Below, piece by piece: positions 54,880-63,552 of a stretch of DNA of 64,000 bases. Position numbers and translations under genes: made by a program. The notes beneath the pieces are model-generated. The model worked only from the letters and a program-made list of their open reading frames with translations. It ran no database searches and was not told the origin of the DNA. Position 1 is the first letter of the stretch, and each line of letters begins with the position of its first letter. The stretch comes from Mycobacterium colombiense. GTDB lineage: Bacteria > Actinomycetota > Actinomycetes > Mycobacteriales > Mycobacteriaceae. Location: positions 62,001 through 126,000 of the forward strand of contig NZ_MBEI01000017.1 of NCBI RefSeq assembly GCF_001953985.1. The letters are read 5' to 3'.

Positions 54880-55653
54880 ATGAACAACCAGCCCCGCACC
54901 GCGCCCGCCGACGGGCTCGCCGACACCACCGCGATCGTGACCGGGGCCGGCCGCGGATTCGGCCGTGCCATCGCCGCCGCGTTGGTGGCCGCCGGTGCGC
55001 GCGTCGTCGGCGTTGCACGCACCCGATCGCAACTCGAGGAGGTGCGCACCGAGCTCGGCGACGCCTTCACGCCGGTGGTGGCCGACGCCGCCGATCCGGC
55101 GACGGCGGAACGGTTGATCGACGAGTACCGGCCGCGCACACTGGTACTGTGCGCCGGGGCGACGCCGCCGATGCTGCCGCTGCAGGAGCAGACCTGGGAG
55201 ACGTTCAGCGAGAACTGGAACTCCGACGTCGCGCAGGCGTTCCACTGGGTTCGCCACGCGCTGCTGCGCCCGCTGGCGCCGGGCAGCTCGGTGATCGTGA
55301 TGTCCAGCGGCGCCGCGCTGAACGGGTCGCCGCTGTCGGGCGGCTATGCGGGGGCGAAGGCGACCGTCAGGTTCATCACCAGCTACGCCGGCATCGAAGC
55401 GCAGCGCGCGCGGCTCGGGATCGGGTTCACCGCCGTGCTGCCGCGTTTGACACCGGCCACCGCCCTGGGGGCGGCCGCCGTCGCCGCCTACGCCAACCGC
55501 CAAGGACTCGACGTCGACGCCTTCGTGCAGGCCAGCGGGCCCGCGCTCACCGCCGAGCAGGTGGGCAAGTCGGTGCTCGAGATCGCCACCGGCGAGGCCA
55601 CCGGCCAGGACGCCTACCTGCTCACGTCCGCCGGCCTCTCGCCGCTGGCCTGA
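54880..55653 (+). CDS. SDR-family oxidoreductase
   Basis: A 257-residue SDR with TGAGRGFG, a CAGATPP variant of NNAG, catalytic Ser in VMSSGAAL and Tyr/Lys in YAGAK. VARTRS after strand 2 favours NADP(H). ATG 54880 is used. It is divergent from the ECF sigma factor and 22 bp before the DUF899 gene, so the sigma factor probably drives both. The substrate is unknown. Confidence 0.86.
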   Translation: MNNQPRTAPADGLADTTAIVTGAGRGFGRAIAAALVAAGARVVGVARTRSQLEEVRTELGDAFTPVVADAADPATAERLIDEYRPRTLVLCAGATPPMLPLQEQTWETFSENWNSDVAQAFHWVRHALLRPLAPGSSVIVMSSGAALNGSPLSGGYAGAKATVRFITSYAGIEAQRARLGIGFTAVLPRLTPATALGAAAVAAYANRQGLDVDAFVQASGPALTAEQVGKSVLEIATGEATGQDAYLLTSAGLSPLA

Positions 55654-55674
55654 ACATCCGAAAGGCACACACCG

Positions 55675-56412
55675 ATGAACACACCGCCGATCGTGTCCGC
55701 CCAGCAGTGGGCGAGCGCGCACCAGCAACTGCTGGCCAAGGAGAAGGAACTCACCCGGGCCCATGACGCGCTTGCGGCCATGCGGCGCCGGATGCCGTGG
55801 ACGGCCGTGGACAATCGGTACGAGTTCGACGGACCCGAGGGCCGGGTCGACCTGTTGGGTCTGTTCCAGGGCAGGCGTCAGCTCGTCGTCTACCGCGCCT
55901 TCTACGGACCCGACATCGACGGCTGGCCCGACCACGCGTGCCGGGGCTGCTCGATGATCGCCGACCATGTCGCCAACCTGGCCCACCTGAACGCCCGCGA
56001 CACCACGCTGGTGTTCGCCTCGCGTGCGCCGCAGGCCGACATCGAGCGTCTCAAGGCGCGGATGGACTGGAAGATGCCGTGGTACACCATCACCGACGAC
56101 TTCGACGCCGATTTCGGGGTGGACGAGTGGCACGGCACCAACGCCTTCATCCACGACGGCGACCGGGTGTTCCGCACCTACTTCATCAACAACCGCGGCG
56201 ACGAGGCGCTCGGCACCACCTGGAGCTTTCTCGACATGACCGCGTTGGGCCGCCAGGAAAACTGGGAGGATTCGCCTGCGGGCTACCCGCAGACCGCTCC
56301 CTACGAGTGGTGGGACTGGCACGACGCGTACGGCGAGCACGAGCCGTCACGCTGGTTCGGTGAGCCCGACCCGAACGATCCCAACGACATTCGACCGCCG
56401 CGCGAGAACTGA
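55675..56412 (+). CDS. DUF899 thioredoxin-like protein
   Basis: A 245-residue protein matching the DUF899 family. After helix-rich residues 1-40 (KEKELTRAHDALAAMRRRMPW) comes a thioredoxin-like fold with YRAFYGPDIDGWPDHACRGCS, where CRGC sits at the position of a redox motif, followed by NTFFHDGDRVFRTYF-like strands and the C-terminal WEDSPAGYPQTAPYEWWDWHD block. ATG 55675 follows GAAAGG. It is co-directional with the SDR and likely in the sigma-factor regulon. The biochemical role is unknown. Confidence 0.88.
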   Translation: MNTPPIVSAQQWASAHQQLLAKEKELTRAHDALAAMRRRMPWTAVDNRYEFDGPEGRVDLLGLFQGRRQLVVYRAFYGPDIDGWPDHACRGCSMIADHVANLAHLNARDTTLVFASRAPQADIERLKARMDWKMPWYTITDDFDADFGVDEWHGTNAFIHDGDRVFRTYFINNRGDEALGTTWSFLDMTALGRQENWEDSPAGYPQTAPYEWWDWHDAYGEHEPSRWFGEPDPNDPNDIRPPREN

Positions 56413-56511
56413 GCGGCGCCGGCCGAATTGAACGGAATCGGGCCGGAAAACACCAATGCGCGGTAGCCGTCGGGCGGCTACTCGCGCATTATTCAGGGCG
56501 ACCGGAATTCG

Positions 56512-56736
56512 TCAGAGAATTCGGTGGTGTGCCCTGTCGACCTGGTACCCGGCCGGGAATGACTTCTCGATGACCTGCAGGTGGTGGTCCACCCTGGACT
56601 CCAGCTCGAGAACCACACAGCTATCGCCGAGCGCTTTCGATTCGAGAACTATGTACCGCTGACCACAATCGGTGATCGGGTCGCCCGAGTGCAATTTCTC
56701 GACCGGCACCGACTCCGGAGTCGCATCTGCCTCCAT
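56512..56736 (-). CDS. small conserved-looking protein of unknown function
   Basis: A 74-residue protein, mostly acidic, without signal or membrane segment. It contains GDPITDCGQRYIVLESKALG and a following DSCVVLELESRVDHHLQVIEK, a coherent strand pattern unlike a random frame, with two cysteines. ATG 56736 or GTG 56745 could start it. It follows the SnoaL gene on the same strand after 43 bp. I recognise no family. The bases between it and the DUF899 stop (56413-56511) hold nothing visible. Confidence 0.55.
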   Translation of the reverse strand: MEADATPESVPVEKLHSGDPITDCGQRYIVLESKALGDSCVVLELESRVDHHLQVIEKSFPAGYQVDRAHHRIL

Positions 56737-56779
56737 CCATGACACGTTAGGTCAATTCCGTGGGCGAGGGAATAGACCG

Positions 56780-57151
56780 CTATCCGGGGCCGGCGGGCCG
56801 CTGCTTGAAGAACACGCTGACGTGAGAGATCAATCCGTCGTTGTCTTGCTCGAACAGAATGCATTCGGGCCACGTGGTCGCGACGCTGTCGATCTCGAAT
56901 GTCTCGGACAGCTCGGCATACGAAACCCGGCTGTCCACGTGCGAGACCCGCCGCACGTGCAACCGATGGCCCTCCAGCTCGGTGCACACCTTGCGCAGAA
57001 AGGCGACATAGCGCGCCTTGCCCTCGACCACGTCGCAGAACGGCCCCTCCCGGGTCAGGCCTTCCTCGGCGATGGTGTCGGCCAGTCCGTCCCAGTCGTG
57101 AGCGGCCAGGCATTCCAGGTAGCGCTCGACCACTTGACCTTGGGTGCCCAT
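56780..57151 (-). CDS. SnoaL/NTF2-like protein
   Basis: A 123-residue NTF2-fold protein: VVERYLECLAAHDWDGLADTIAEEGLTREGPF gives the helical start with the loop aspartates, and HVRRVSHVDSRVSYAELSETFE gives the strands. ATG 57151 has GAGGGAGAC upstream. It is similar in type to the SnoaL protein at 28394-28807 but not obviously a close paralogue. It is divergent from the SRPBCC gene at 57215. The role could be catalytic or ligand-binding. Confidence 0.87.
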   Translation of the reverse strand: MGTQGQVVERYLECLAAHDWDGLADTIAEEGLTREGPFCDVVEGKARYVAFLRKVCTELEGHRLHVRRVSHVDSRVSYAELSETFEIDSVATTWPECILFEQDNDGLISHVSVFFKQRPAGPG

Positions 57152-57214
57152 GTTGTCTCCCTCGCTCGTGGGTCCACGGTAAGCGCGGCATCGTCGTCGG
57201 GCTAGGTTCCTTTC

Positions 57215-57676
57215 ATGAGCTGGTGGACCGTCCACGCCGACCGGACGCTGTCTGAACAGGTGCCCGCGCCGCCCGACGCCGTCCGCGACTTCTACGTGGA
57301 CCTGAACAACATCAAGCTCGTGCACCCCCTGATCGTGTCCGTGCAAACCGTGTCCCGCAGCGAAACCCCGGACGGCTACCAGCAGACCTACCGCGTGGTC
57401 GACCGAATCCCGCTGGGGCCGTTGACCATACGAACCAGCTATCAGGCCCGGCTGCGGGTGCCCGACCGCGGCGACGTGCTGACCGCGGCCGATCAATCGC
57501 CGGGGGTGCGGCTTCGCGGCGCGGTGAGTTTCGAGCCCGTCGACGGCGGCACCCGCATCACCGAGCGGATTTCGATCACCGCCCCGCGGCTATTGGCCGG
57601 GGTGACCATCCGCGAAGGGATCAAGGCGCACGCCAAGATGCTGGCCGGCATCCGGAGTCACTTCGAGTCCGGTTGA
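57215..57676 (+). CDS. SRPBCC-family protein
   Basis: A 153-residue helix-grip protein. EQVPAPPDAVRDFYVDLNNIKLVHPLIVSV and the closing GVTIREGIKAHAKMLAGI are its landmarks. ATG 57215 is used. It converges with the mycofactocin-type alcohol dehydrogenase gene, 27 bp away, and is divergent from SnoaL. It likely binds a hydrophobic ligand; the role is unknown. Confidence 0.85.
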   Translation: MSWWTVHADRTLSEQVPAPPDAVRDFYVDLNNIKLVHPLIVSVQTVSRSETPDGYQQTYRVVDRIPLGPLTIRTSYQARLRVPDRGDVLTAADQSPGVRLRGAVSFEPVDGGTRITERISITAPRLLAGVTIREGIKAHAKMLAGIRSHFESG

Positions 57677-57703
57677 CCGAAGGCGCGAGGACTGCGCCCG
57701 TGA

Positions 57704-58864
57704 TCACCCGCCGGCGAAATCGATCACGCCGCGAATGTTGCGGCCTTCCCTCAGGTCCGTCATCGCCTCGTTGATCTGATCGAGCCGATAGTGGCGGGTG
57801 ACCAACTCGTCGAGTTTCACCGCGCCGGCCTGGTAGAGCGACAACAGCATCGGCACGCTGGTGCGCGGGTTCATCCCGCCGTACAGCGCTCCCCGCAGTT
57901 GTTTGGCCGACAGCGTCATTTCCTGCAGCACCAGCGGAACCGGGGGTTCGGTGAACGGGGTGATGCCGGTGAGCACGCAGACGCCGCCCTTGCGAAGCAG
58001 CGTCATCGCCAAGGGCAGCAAGTCGACATGCACCACGCCGGGGCAGATCACGACGCGGTCCGCCATCAGGCCGGCGGTGATCTCATTGACCAGCGGCATC
58101 GCTTCCCGCGCGGAGGCGGCGGTGTGCGTGGCGCCGAAGATTTTGGCCGAATCTCGCTTGGACTCAATCGGATCCACCGCGACGACATACTTCGCACCGA
58201 CGGCGCGCGCTCCTTGCAGGGCGTTCATCCCGACGCCACCGGCGCCGATCACGACGACGGTGTCGCCGGGTTCGGTGCCCGCCGATATCGTCGCGGAACC
58301 CCAGCCGGTGCTCACCCCGCATGAGACGAGGGAGGCGGCATGGAAGGGGATCGCGTCGTCGATCTTGATGACCGACCTCTCCGACAGCACCGCGTACTCG
58401 GCGAATGTGCCGAGTTGCCCATAGGCCAACAGGTCTTCGTCACCCAGGTGCCGCCGGCACGTTCCGTCGGTGGGCATCTCCCGGACGAACAGGCTCGCGC
58501 CGATGTCGCAGATGTAGCTCTGCCCGTTCACGCAGAAGCGGCAGCTGCCGCACGCCGGAATGAACGACAGCGCCACGTGGTCCCCCGGCCGCACCGACGT
58601 CACGCCGGGCCCGACTTCTTCGACGACACCGGCACCTTCGTGACCACCGAGCAGCGGGAACCAGTCCGGTGCCGGCTGGCCGCTGGCGGCGACCGCCTCG
58701 GCCGTCGGGACCACGTCGCCGGTGAACAGGTGGTCGTCGGAGTGGCAGATTCCGGCGACGGCCATCCGCACCATGACTTCACCCGCGTGGGGCGGGTCCA
58801 GCTCGATCTCGCGGATCTCCCAGTCCTGGCCGACCCCGCGGATGACAGCGGCACGACATTTCAT
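57704..58864 (-). CDS. NDMA-dependent (mycofactocin-type) zinc alcohol dehydrogenase
   Basis: A 386-residue MDR enzyme with catalytic zinc ligands in AGICHSDDH and GGHEGAG, the full structural-zinc set CGSCRFCVNGQSYIC, and the NAD site GAGGVGMNA. The MKCRAAV start and overall pattern are those of NDMA-dependent alcohol dehydrogenases, which hold NAD tightly and use mycofactocin as electron acceptor; M. tuberculosis AdhD is a relative as far as I recall. ATG 58864 is used. It is the last gene of the minus-strand cluster with FadD and SDR genes, so it likely oxidises an alcohol made there. Confidence 0.9.
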   Translation of the reverse strand: MKCRAAVIRGVGQDWEIREIELDPPHAGEVMVRMAVAGICHSDDHLFTGDVVPTAEAVAASGQPAPDWFPLLGGHEGAGVVEEVGPGVTSVRPGDHVALSFIPACGSCRFCVNGQSYICDIGASLFVREMPTDGTCRRHLGDEDLLAYGQLGTFAEYAVLSERSVIKIDDAIPFHAASLVSCGVSTGWGSATISAGTEPGDTVVVIGAGGVGMNALQGARAVGAKYVVAVDPIESKRDSAKIFGATHTAASAREAMPLVNEITAGLMADRVVICPGVVHVDLLPLAMTLLRKGGVCVLTGITPFTEPPVPLVLQEMTLSAKQLRGALYGGMNPRTSVPMLLSLYQAGAVKLDELVTRHYRLDQINEAMTDLREGRNIRGVIDFAGG

Positions 58865-58897
58865 TTGCGATCTCCCTTTCCGGTGGCATTGCGGGTC

Positions 58898-60370
58898 TCA
58901 GCGCGCGAGGCTGGCGCGCAGTTCCCGTTTGAGCACCTTGCCGTAGCTGTTTTTCGGTAGCTCGTCGACGAATTCGTAACGCTTGGGCCGCTTGAAGCGG
59001 GCGATGCGCTCCAGTAGGTGCGCGTCCAGCGCCGCGGGTTCGACCGCGCCGACGATGAATGCGACCGCGATCTCACCCCACTCGGCGTCGGGGGTGCCGA
59101 CCACGCACGCCTCGGCGACGCCGGGGTGTTCGAGCAGCACCTCCTCCACCTCGCGGGGGTAGATGTTGCTCCCGCCGCTGATGACGACGTCCTTCGACCG
59201 GTCCCGCAGCGTGAGGAAACCGCGCGCGTCGAACGAGCCCATGTCGCCGGTGTAGAGCCAGCCGTCCTTGAGTGCGGCGCGGGTGGCTTCAAGGTTTTCC
59301 CAGTACCCGGACATGACCGCGTCTCCGCGACAAACGATTTCGCCGATCTCGCCCGGCGGCGCGGGTAGGCCGTCTGGGCCCAGCACCGCGACCTCCATCC
59401 CGGACCGGGCGTAACCGACCGAACCCAGGATCGCGTCGTCGCCCGATTCGTGGTCGGCGCGTCGTAGCCCGGTGATGGTCATCGGTGACTCGCCCTGCCC
59501 GTAGATCTGCGCGAAGATGGGGCCGAACGCCGTGATCGCCTTGCGCAGGCTTTCGACGTACATGGGTCCGCCGCCGTAGACGATCGTCGTGAGATTGGCC
59601 GGACGGGCCCGACCCGTCTCGACCAGCCGTTGCACCATCGTCGGGGCCAGGAAGGCGCTCGCGGCCGGGTGGTGCTCGCAGAGGTCCAGGAATTCGTCGG
59701 GGTCGAACGCCCCTGAGGTGGGCAGTATTTGGCGGGCGCCGCGGAGCACGTACGGAAGGATGTAGAGGCCGGAGCCGTGCGACATCGGCGCCGCGTGCAC
59801 CAGGCTGCAGTTCTCGTCGGGCGCGTCGATGTCGGCGAGGTGCGCGACGGTCATCGCCGTCAGGTTGCGGTGTGTCAGCATCGCGCCCTTGGAGCGGCCG
59901 GTGGTGCCGCTGGTGTAGAACAGCCACGCCAGCGCCGACGGATCGGCGTGCGGGGGCGCCGAGGGGTCGGTAGCGAACCGTCGCGAATAGTCGTCGGAAT
60001 CAATGATTTCCGTCGCCGTCGTGGTCATCGGCGCGAGCTCGCCACCGATGGCCGACGAGGCGAACACCCGTGCCGCTCCCGCGTCGTCGAGGATCTGCGC
60101 CATCTCGCGCGGATGCAGCTTGAAGTTGATCGGGACGACGACGCATTCGGCGGCCCAGGTCGCGAACATCAACTCGATGATCTCGGGGCGGTTGTGGGTT
60201 GCGATCGCGATCCGGGCACCCGCATGGTGCTGTTGCCGGATCGACGCGGCCAGGCGTAAGGCCCGGTCGCGCAGCTCGTTCCAGGTGCACACGCGGCGAT
60301 CCCCCTGATACACCGCACCGCGATCGGGGAATCGGTTTGCGGCCTGATCGAGCAGCGCGAACAGATTCAT
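58898..60370 (-). CDS. acyl-CoA synthetase (FadD-like)
   Basis: A 490-residue ANL ligase with the P-loop [12 protein letters not shown], motif YGQGESP in the place of YGx[21 protein letters not shown] and the catalytic lysine region [10 protein letters not shown]. It should activate a carboxylic acid to its CoA thioester. ATG 60370 overlaps the SDR stop by 4 bp, so both are co-translated. Together with the second ligase upstream it implies two acids in the pathway. Confidence 0.92.
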   Translation of the reverse strand: MNLFALLDQAANRFPDRGAVYQGDRRVCTWNELRDRALRLAASIRQQHHAGARIAIATHNRPEIIELMFATWAAECVVVPINFKLHPREMAQILDDAGAARVFASSAIGGELAPMTTTATEIIDSDDYSRRFATDPSAPPHADPSALAWLFYTSGTTGRSKGAMLTHRNLTAMTVAHLADIDAPDENCSLVHAAPMSHGSGLYILPYVLRGARQILPTSGAFDPDEFLDLCEHHPAASAFLAPTMVQRLVETGRARPANLTTIVYGGGPMYVESLRKAITAFGPIFAQIYGQGESPMTITGLRRADHESGDDAILGSVGYARSGMEVAVLGPDGLPAPPGEIGEIVCRGDAVMSGYWENLEATRAALKDGWLYTGDMGSFDARGFLTLRDRSKDVVISGGSNIYPREVEEVLLEHPGVAEACVVGTPDAEWGEIAVAFIVGAVEPAALDAHLLERIARFKRPKRYEFVDELPKNSYGKVLKRELRASLAR

Positions 60371-61149
60371 CGCTCGATCCACTGTGCCGCCAGCGCCGAC
60401 TCCGACAGATACTTCGTCGAACTCCAGCCGCCGTCGACGACGATCGTCTGGCCGTTGATGAAACTTCCGCCCGGCGAGCACAGGAACGCGACGGTGCTGG
60501 CGATGTCGTCGATGCGGCCCAGTCGCTGATGTGGCGTCATCTCGGTGTTGATCTTGCGGAATCGCTCGTCCTCCAGGCGCTTTTCGACCATCGGTGTCAC
60601 GGTCACCCCGGGTGCTACGGCATTGCAGCGGATGCCGGACGCGCCGTACTGGCAGGCGATGTGAGTGGTCAGCGCGGTCAGCCCGCCCTTGGCGGCGGAG
60701 TAGGCGCCGCCGCGCAGGCCGCCGACGACCGCGAAGGTTGATGTCACGTTGATGATCGCCGACCCGGGCGCCATGTGCGGCAGCACCTCGCGGGCGAGTC
60801 GGAACGGGGCCCTCAGCATCAACCCCAGGAAGTAGTCCAAGGTCTCGTCGTCGGTTTCGTGCAGCGGCTTGGGGCTGCCCACTCCGGCATTGTTGATCAA
60901 GAAGTCGATGTGGCCCCACCGGCCGACCGCGAGGTCCACGATGCGGCGCGGCGCGTCATCGTCGGTGAGATCGACGGCGAGTGTCGCGACGCGATCGGGA
61001 TCGCCGACCGCGCTTGCCAGTTCGGCCAGCCGCGCCTCGTCGCGGCCGGTGCCGACGACGGCCATGCCCATCTCGGCGAGCTTTGTGGCGCAGCCCAGGC
61101 CGATTCCGCTGCTGGCTCCCGTGACGATTGCGACCTGCATGTCACCCAT
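60367..61149 (-). CDS. SDR-family oxidoreductase
   Basis: A 260-residue classical SDR with [12 protein letters not shown], catalytic Ser in NVTSTFA and Tyr/Lys in YSAAK, plus the C-terminal [16 protein letters not shown] after strand 2 favours NADP(H). ATG 61149 or the nearby ATG 61140 starts it. It lies 2 bp from the upstream ligase and overlaps the downstream ligase, so it is in the middle of a three-gene operon, probably oxidising or reducing a hydroxyacyl-CoA-like compound. Confidence 0.9.
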   Translation of the reverse strand: MGDMQVAIVTGASSGIGLGCATKLAEMGMAVVGTGRDEARLAELASAVGDPDRVATLAVDLTDDDAPRRIVDLAVGRWGHIDFLINNAGVGSPKPLHETDDETLDYFLGLMLRAPFRLAREVLPHMAPGSAIINVTSTFAVVGGLRGGAYSAAKGGLTALTTHIACQYGASGIRCNAVAPGVTVTPMVEKRLEDERFRKINTEMTPHQRLGRIDDIASTVAFLCSPGGSFINGQTIVVDGGWSSTKYLSESALAAQWIER

Positions 61150-61151
61150 CC

Positions 61152-62789
61152 TTAGTCTCCGCGCGGCGACCCGCCGCGCCCGGCCTCGCCGCGGTCGCGA
61201 TCGCCGCGTATCAGCGACGCCCGGATCTGATGCTTGAGTACCTTGCCCGCGTCGTTCTTCGGCAGGGCATCCCAGAGCACAACCTGTTCCGGGGCCTTGA
61301 ATTTGGCTACGCCCTTGCTCACCAACAGGGCAAGCAGGCCCGCGACATCCGGGGCCTGGGCGCCCGCGGGCACGATCACCGCACAGGCCCGCTCACCCGT
61401 GCGCTCGTCGGGCAGCCCGACGACCGCGATCTCGGCGATGCCGGGGTGGTCGGCGAGCAGGTCCTCGACCTCCTTGGCCGAGATGTTCTCGCCGCTGCGA
61501 ATGATGACGTCCTTGGCCCGGCCGGTCACGACGAGATACCGGTCCTCGACCCAGCGGCCGAGATCCCCGGTGCGGAAAAAGCCCGCGGCATCGAAAGAGT
61601 CGTCTTCCGGATGCCGGTAACCCAGCAGCATCTGCGGGCCGCGCACGCAGATTTCCCCGTCACCGTCGGGTGCGGCCGCGTGCGCGACCAGCTTGATCTC
61701 GGCGATTCCCGGCCTGCCGTCGGTATCCGCCGCGTGATCCGCCTCGTCCGGCCGGGGAGCACCGACGGTCGCGACCGGCACTTCCGTGCAGCCGTATACC
61801 CGGGTGACCGCGGCGCGGTCGAAATAATCTGCGGCGCGGCGGATCAACGACGGCGACACCGACGCGCCCCCGCAGATGAACACCTTCAGGTCGGGCAGGC
61901 GGCTGCCGGCACGCTGCGCGGCGGACAACAGCTGCTGCAGAAACGGTGTGGCGCCCGCCATGTGCGTGCACCGATGCGAGTCCATCAGTGCGACCGCCCC
62001 GGCCGCATCCCAGCGGTCCATCAGCACCGCCGTGGTGCCCAGCAGCAGCGGGCATTCGAAGGCGTATATCGATCCGCCGATATGGGCGACCGGCGACGGC
62101 ACCAGAAACGTGTCGCCCGGGGCGATCGTCCAGTGTTCGCGGATCTGGCAGATGAGTGCGTGCATCGAATTATGGGTGTGCAGGACGCCTTTCGGCCGGC
62201 TGGTGGTGCCGGAGGTGTACAGGATCATCCGCACGGCGTCGGGATCCAGCGCCGGCAGGGCCGCATCCTGCGGCGGCCGCTCCAGCAGGGACGCATACGA
62301 TGTGTGCGGCCCGGCGTCACCGCGTAGCACCACGACCTCCGGGGCCCGGTCCATCGCGGCCGTCACGCGTTCCAGCATCGCCGCGTAGTCATGCCCGCCG
62401 TACCGCTGCGGGACGAAAATCGTTGCGGTGCCCGCGTCTTGGAGGATGTAGCGCAGGTCGTGGTCGCGCAGCGACGGCAAGATCGGGTTCACCACCATGC
62501 CGGCCAGCGTCGCTGCCAGGTAGATGACGGCGCTCTCGTGCCAGTTCGGCAACATGAACGACACGACGCTGCCCGTGGGTATGCGGGCCAACAGGGCGCC
62601 GGCCAGCGCGCCGGCCTGAGCGTGCAGGGTGGCGCAATCGAGCCGAAGATCCTTGTCCACCAATATCGTTCGGTGCGGCGATTCCGTCGCGGCGGTGCGC
62701 AGCGCGTCGGCCAGCGTCGTGTTCACCCATAATCCGCGCCGGTATGCCTCCGCCGCGTGCGCCGCATCCTGGGCGGTCCGGGCGATCAC
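61152..62789 (-). CDS. acyl-CoA synthetase (FadD-like, cyclohexanecarboxylate-CoA-ligase type)
   Basis: A 545-residue ANL ligase with [39 protein letters not shown] and the terminal catalytic lysine in [10 protein letters not shown]. The HTHNSMHAL and GGSIYAFE patterns resemble cyclohexanecarboxylate-CoA ligase and its mycobacterial relatives. It would start degradation of a cyclic or branched acid. GTG 62789 is used, 22 bp after the GntR stop on the same strand. The C-terminus has a basic tail. Confidence 0.9.
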   Translation of the reverse strand: MIARTAQDAAHAAEAYRRGLWVNTTLADALRTAATESPHRTILVDKDLRLDCATLHAQAGALAGALLARIPTGSVVSFMLPNWHESAVIYLAATLAGMVVNPILPSLRDHDLRYILQDAGTATIFVPQRYGGHDYAAMLERVTAAMDRAPEVVVLRGDAGPHTSYASLLERPPQDAALPALDPDAVRMILYTSGTTSRPKGVLHTHNSMHALICQIREHWTIAPGDTFLVPSPVAHIGGSIYAFECPLLLGTTAVLMDRWDAAGAVALMDSHRCTHMAGATPFLQQLLSAAQRAGSRLPDLKVFICGGASVSPSLIRRAADYFDRAAVTRVYGCTEVPVATVGAPRPDEADHAADTDGRPGIAEIKLVAHAAAPDGDGEICVRGPQMLLGYRHPEDDSFDAAGFFRTGDLGRWVEDRYLVVTGRAKDVIIRSGENISAKEVEDLLADHPGIAEIAVVGLPDERTGERACAVIVPAGAQAPDVAGLLALLVSKGVAKFKAPEQVVLWDALPKNDAGKVLKHQIRASLIRGDRDRGEAGRGGSPRGD

Positions 62790-62811
62790 CGCGACCTCAT
62801 CTCGGGTGGGC

Positions 62812-63552
62812 CTATTCGTCCACGCGACGCATGGTCATCGCGTACCGGAACCTCGACGACAGGTGGGTGTTGATCGTCACCTGGGCCACCTCACCGTCGG
62901 ACGTCGTGTAGGTGCGCCGCATCTGCAGCGCGGCCGTGCCCGCTTCTGCCCCGAGGCCGTCGGCCAGCTCCGGGGACAGCAGGACGGCGGCGATCTCTTG
63001 GTGCAGCTGGGCGACGCTCACGCCGAAGAGGTCCTCGATCAACGGGAATATCGGTCCGGCGTGGCGTTGCAGCAGCCTGCCCACCGCCGCAAAACTCCGG
63101 TTGATGTAGTACTCCGTGCGACACAGCGGGACTGGCGCATCGTCGGCCTGCCGGTAGCCGCGCACCGACAGCCACTGGCTGCCCACCTCGAGGCCGGTCC
63201 GCGCGGCGAGGTCGTCGTCGATCGTCACCATCGCGTTGGATTCGATGGTCAGCTGCGCACCGGCCGCGAACGCCAGCAGGTCGTCGATCGACATCGCGTC
63301 CTGGGCATAGGAACTCGAGGCGGGCCGGGGAACCACCCGGGTGCCCGCGCGCGGCCGGGAGGCCACCAGATTGTCCTCGCGCAACCGGCGCAGCGCCTCA
63401 CGGATGGTGTAGCGGCTCACCGCAAAGCGCTCGCACAGTTGGTGTTCGGTGGGCAACTGCGAACCCACCGGGTAAACGCCGTCGACGATCTCCTTACGCA
63501 GCGTGCGCGCAATCTGCAGGTAGCGGTGGTCGCCCGCGATGGCCTGGGACAT
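62812..63552 (-). CDS. GntR-family transcriptional regulator (HutC/UTRA type)
   Basis: A 246-residue regulator. Residues 1-70 form the winged helix-turn-helix (QLPTEHQLCERFAVSRYTIREALRRL), followed by a UTRA ligand-binding domain of the HutC subgroup. ATG 63552 overlaps the stop of the NHL-repeat gene by 4 bp. It is just upstream of the ligase-SDR-ligase-ADH cluster on the same strand and so should control it. The ligand is probably an acyl-CoA or acid of the pathway. Confidence 0.9.
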   Translation of the reverse strand: MSQAIAGDHRYLQIARTLRKEIVDGVYPVGSQLPTEHQLCERFAVSRYTIREALRRLREDNLVASRPRAGTRVVPRPASSSYAQDAMSIDDLLAFAAGAQLTIESNAMVTIDDDLAARTGLEVGSQWLSVRGYRQADDAPVPLCRTEYYINRSFAAVGRLLQRHAGPIFPLIEDLFGVSVAQLHQEIAAVLLSPELADGLGAEAGTAALQMRRTYTTSDGEVAQVTINTHLSSRFRYAMTMRRVDE

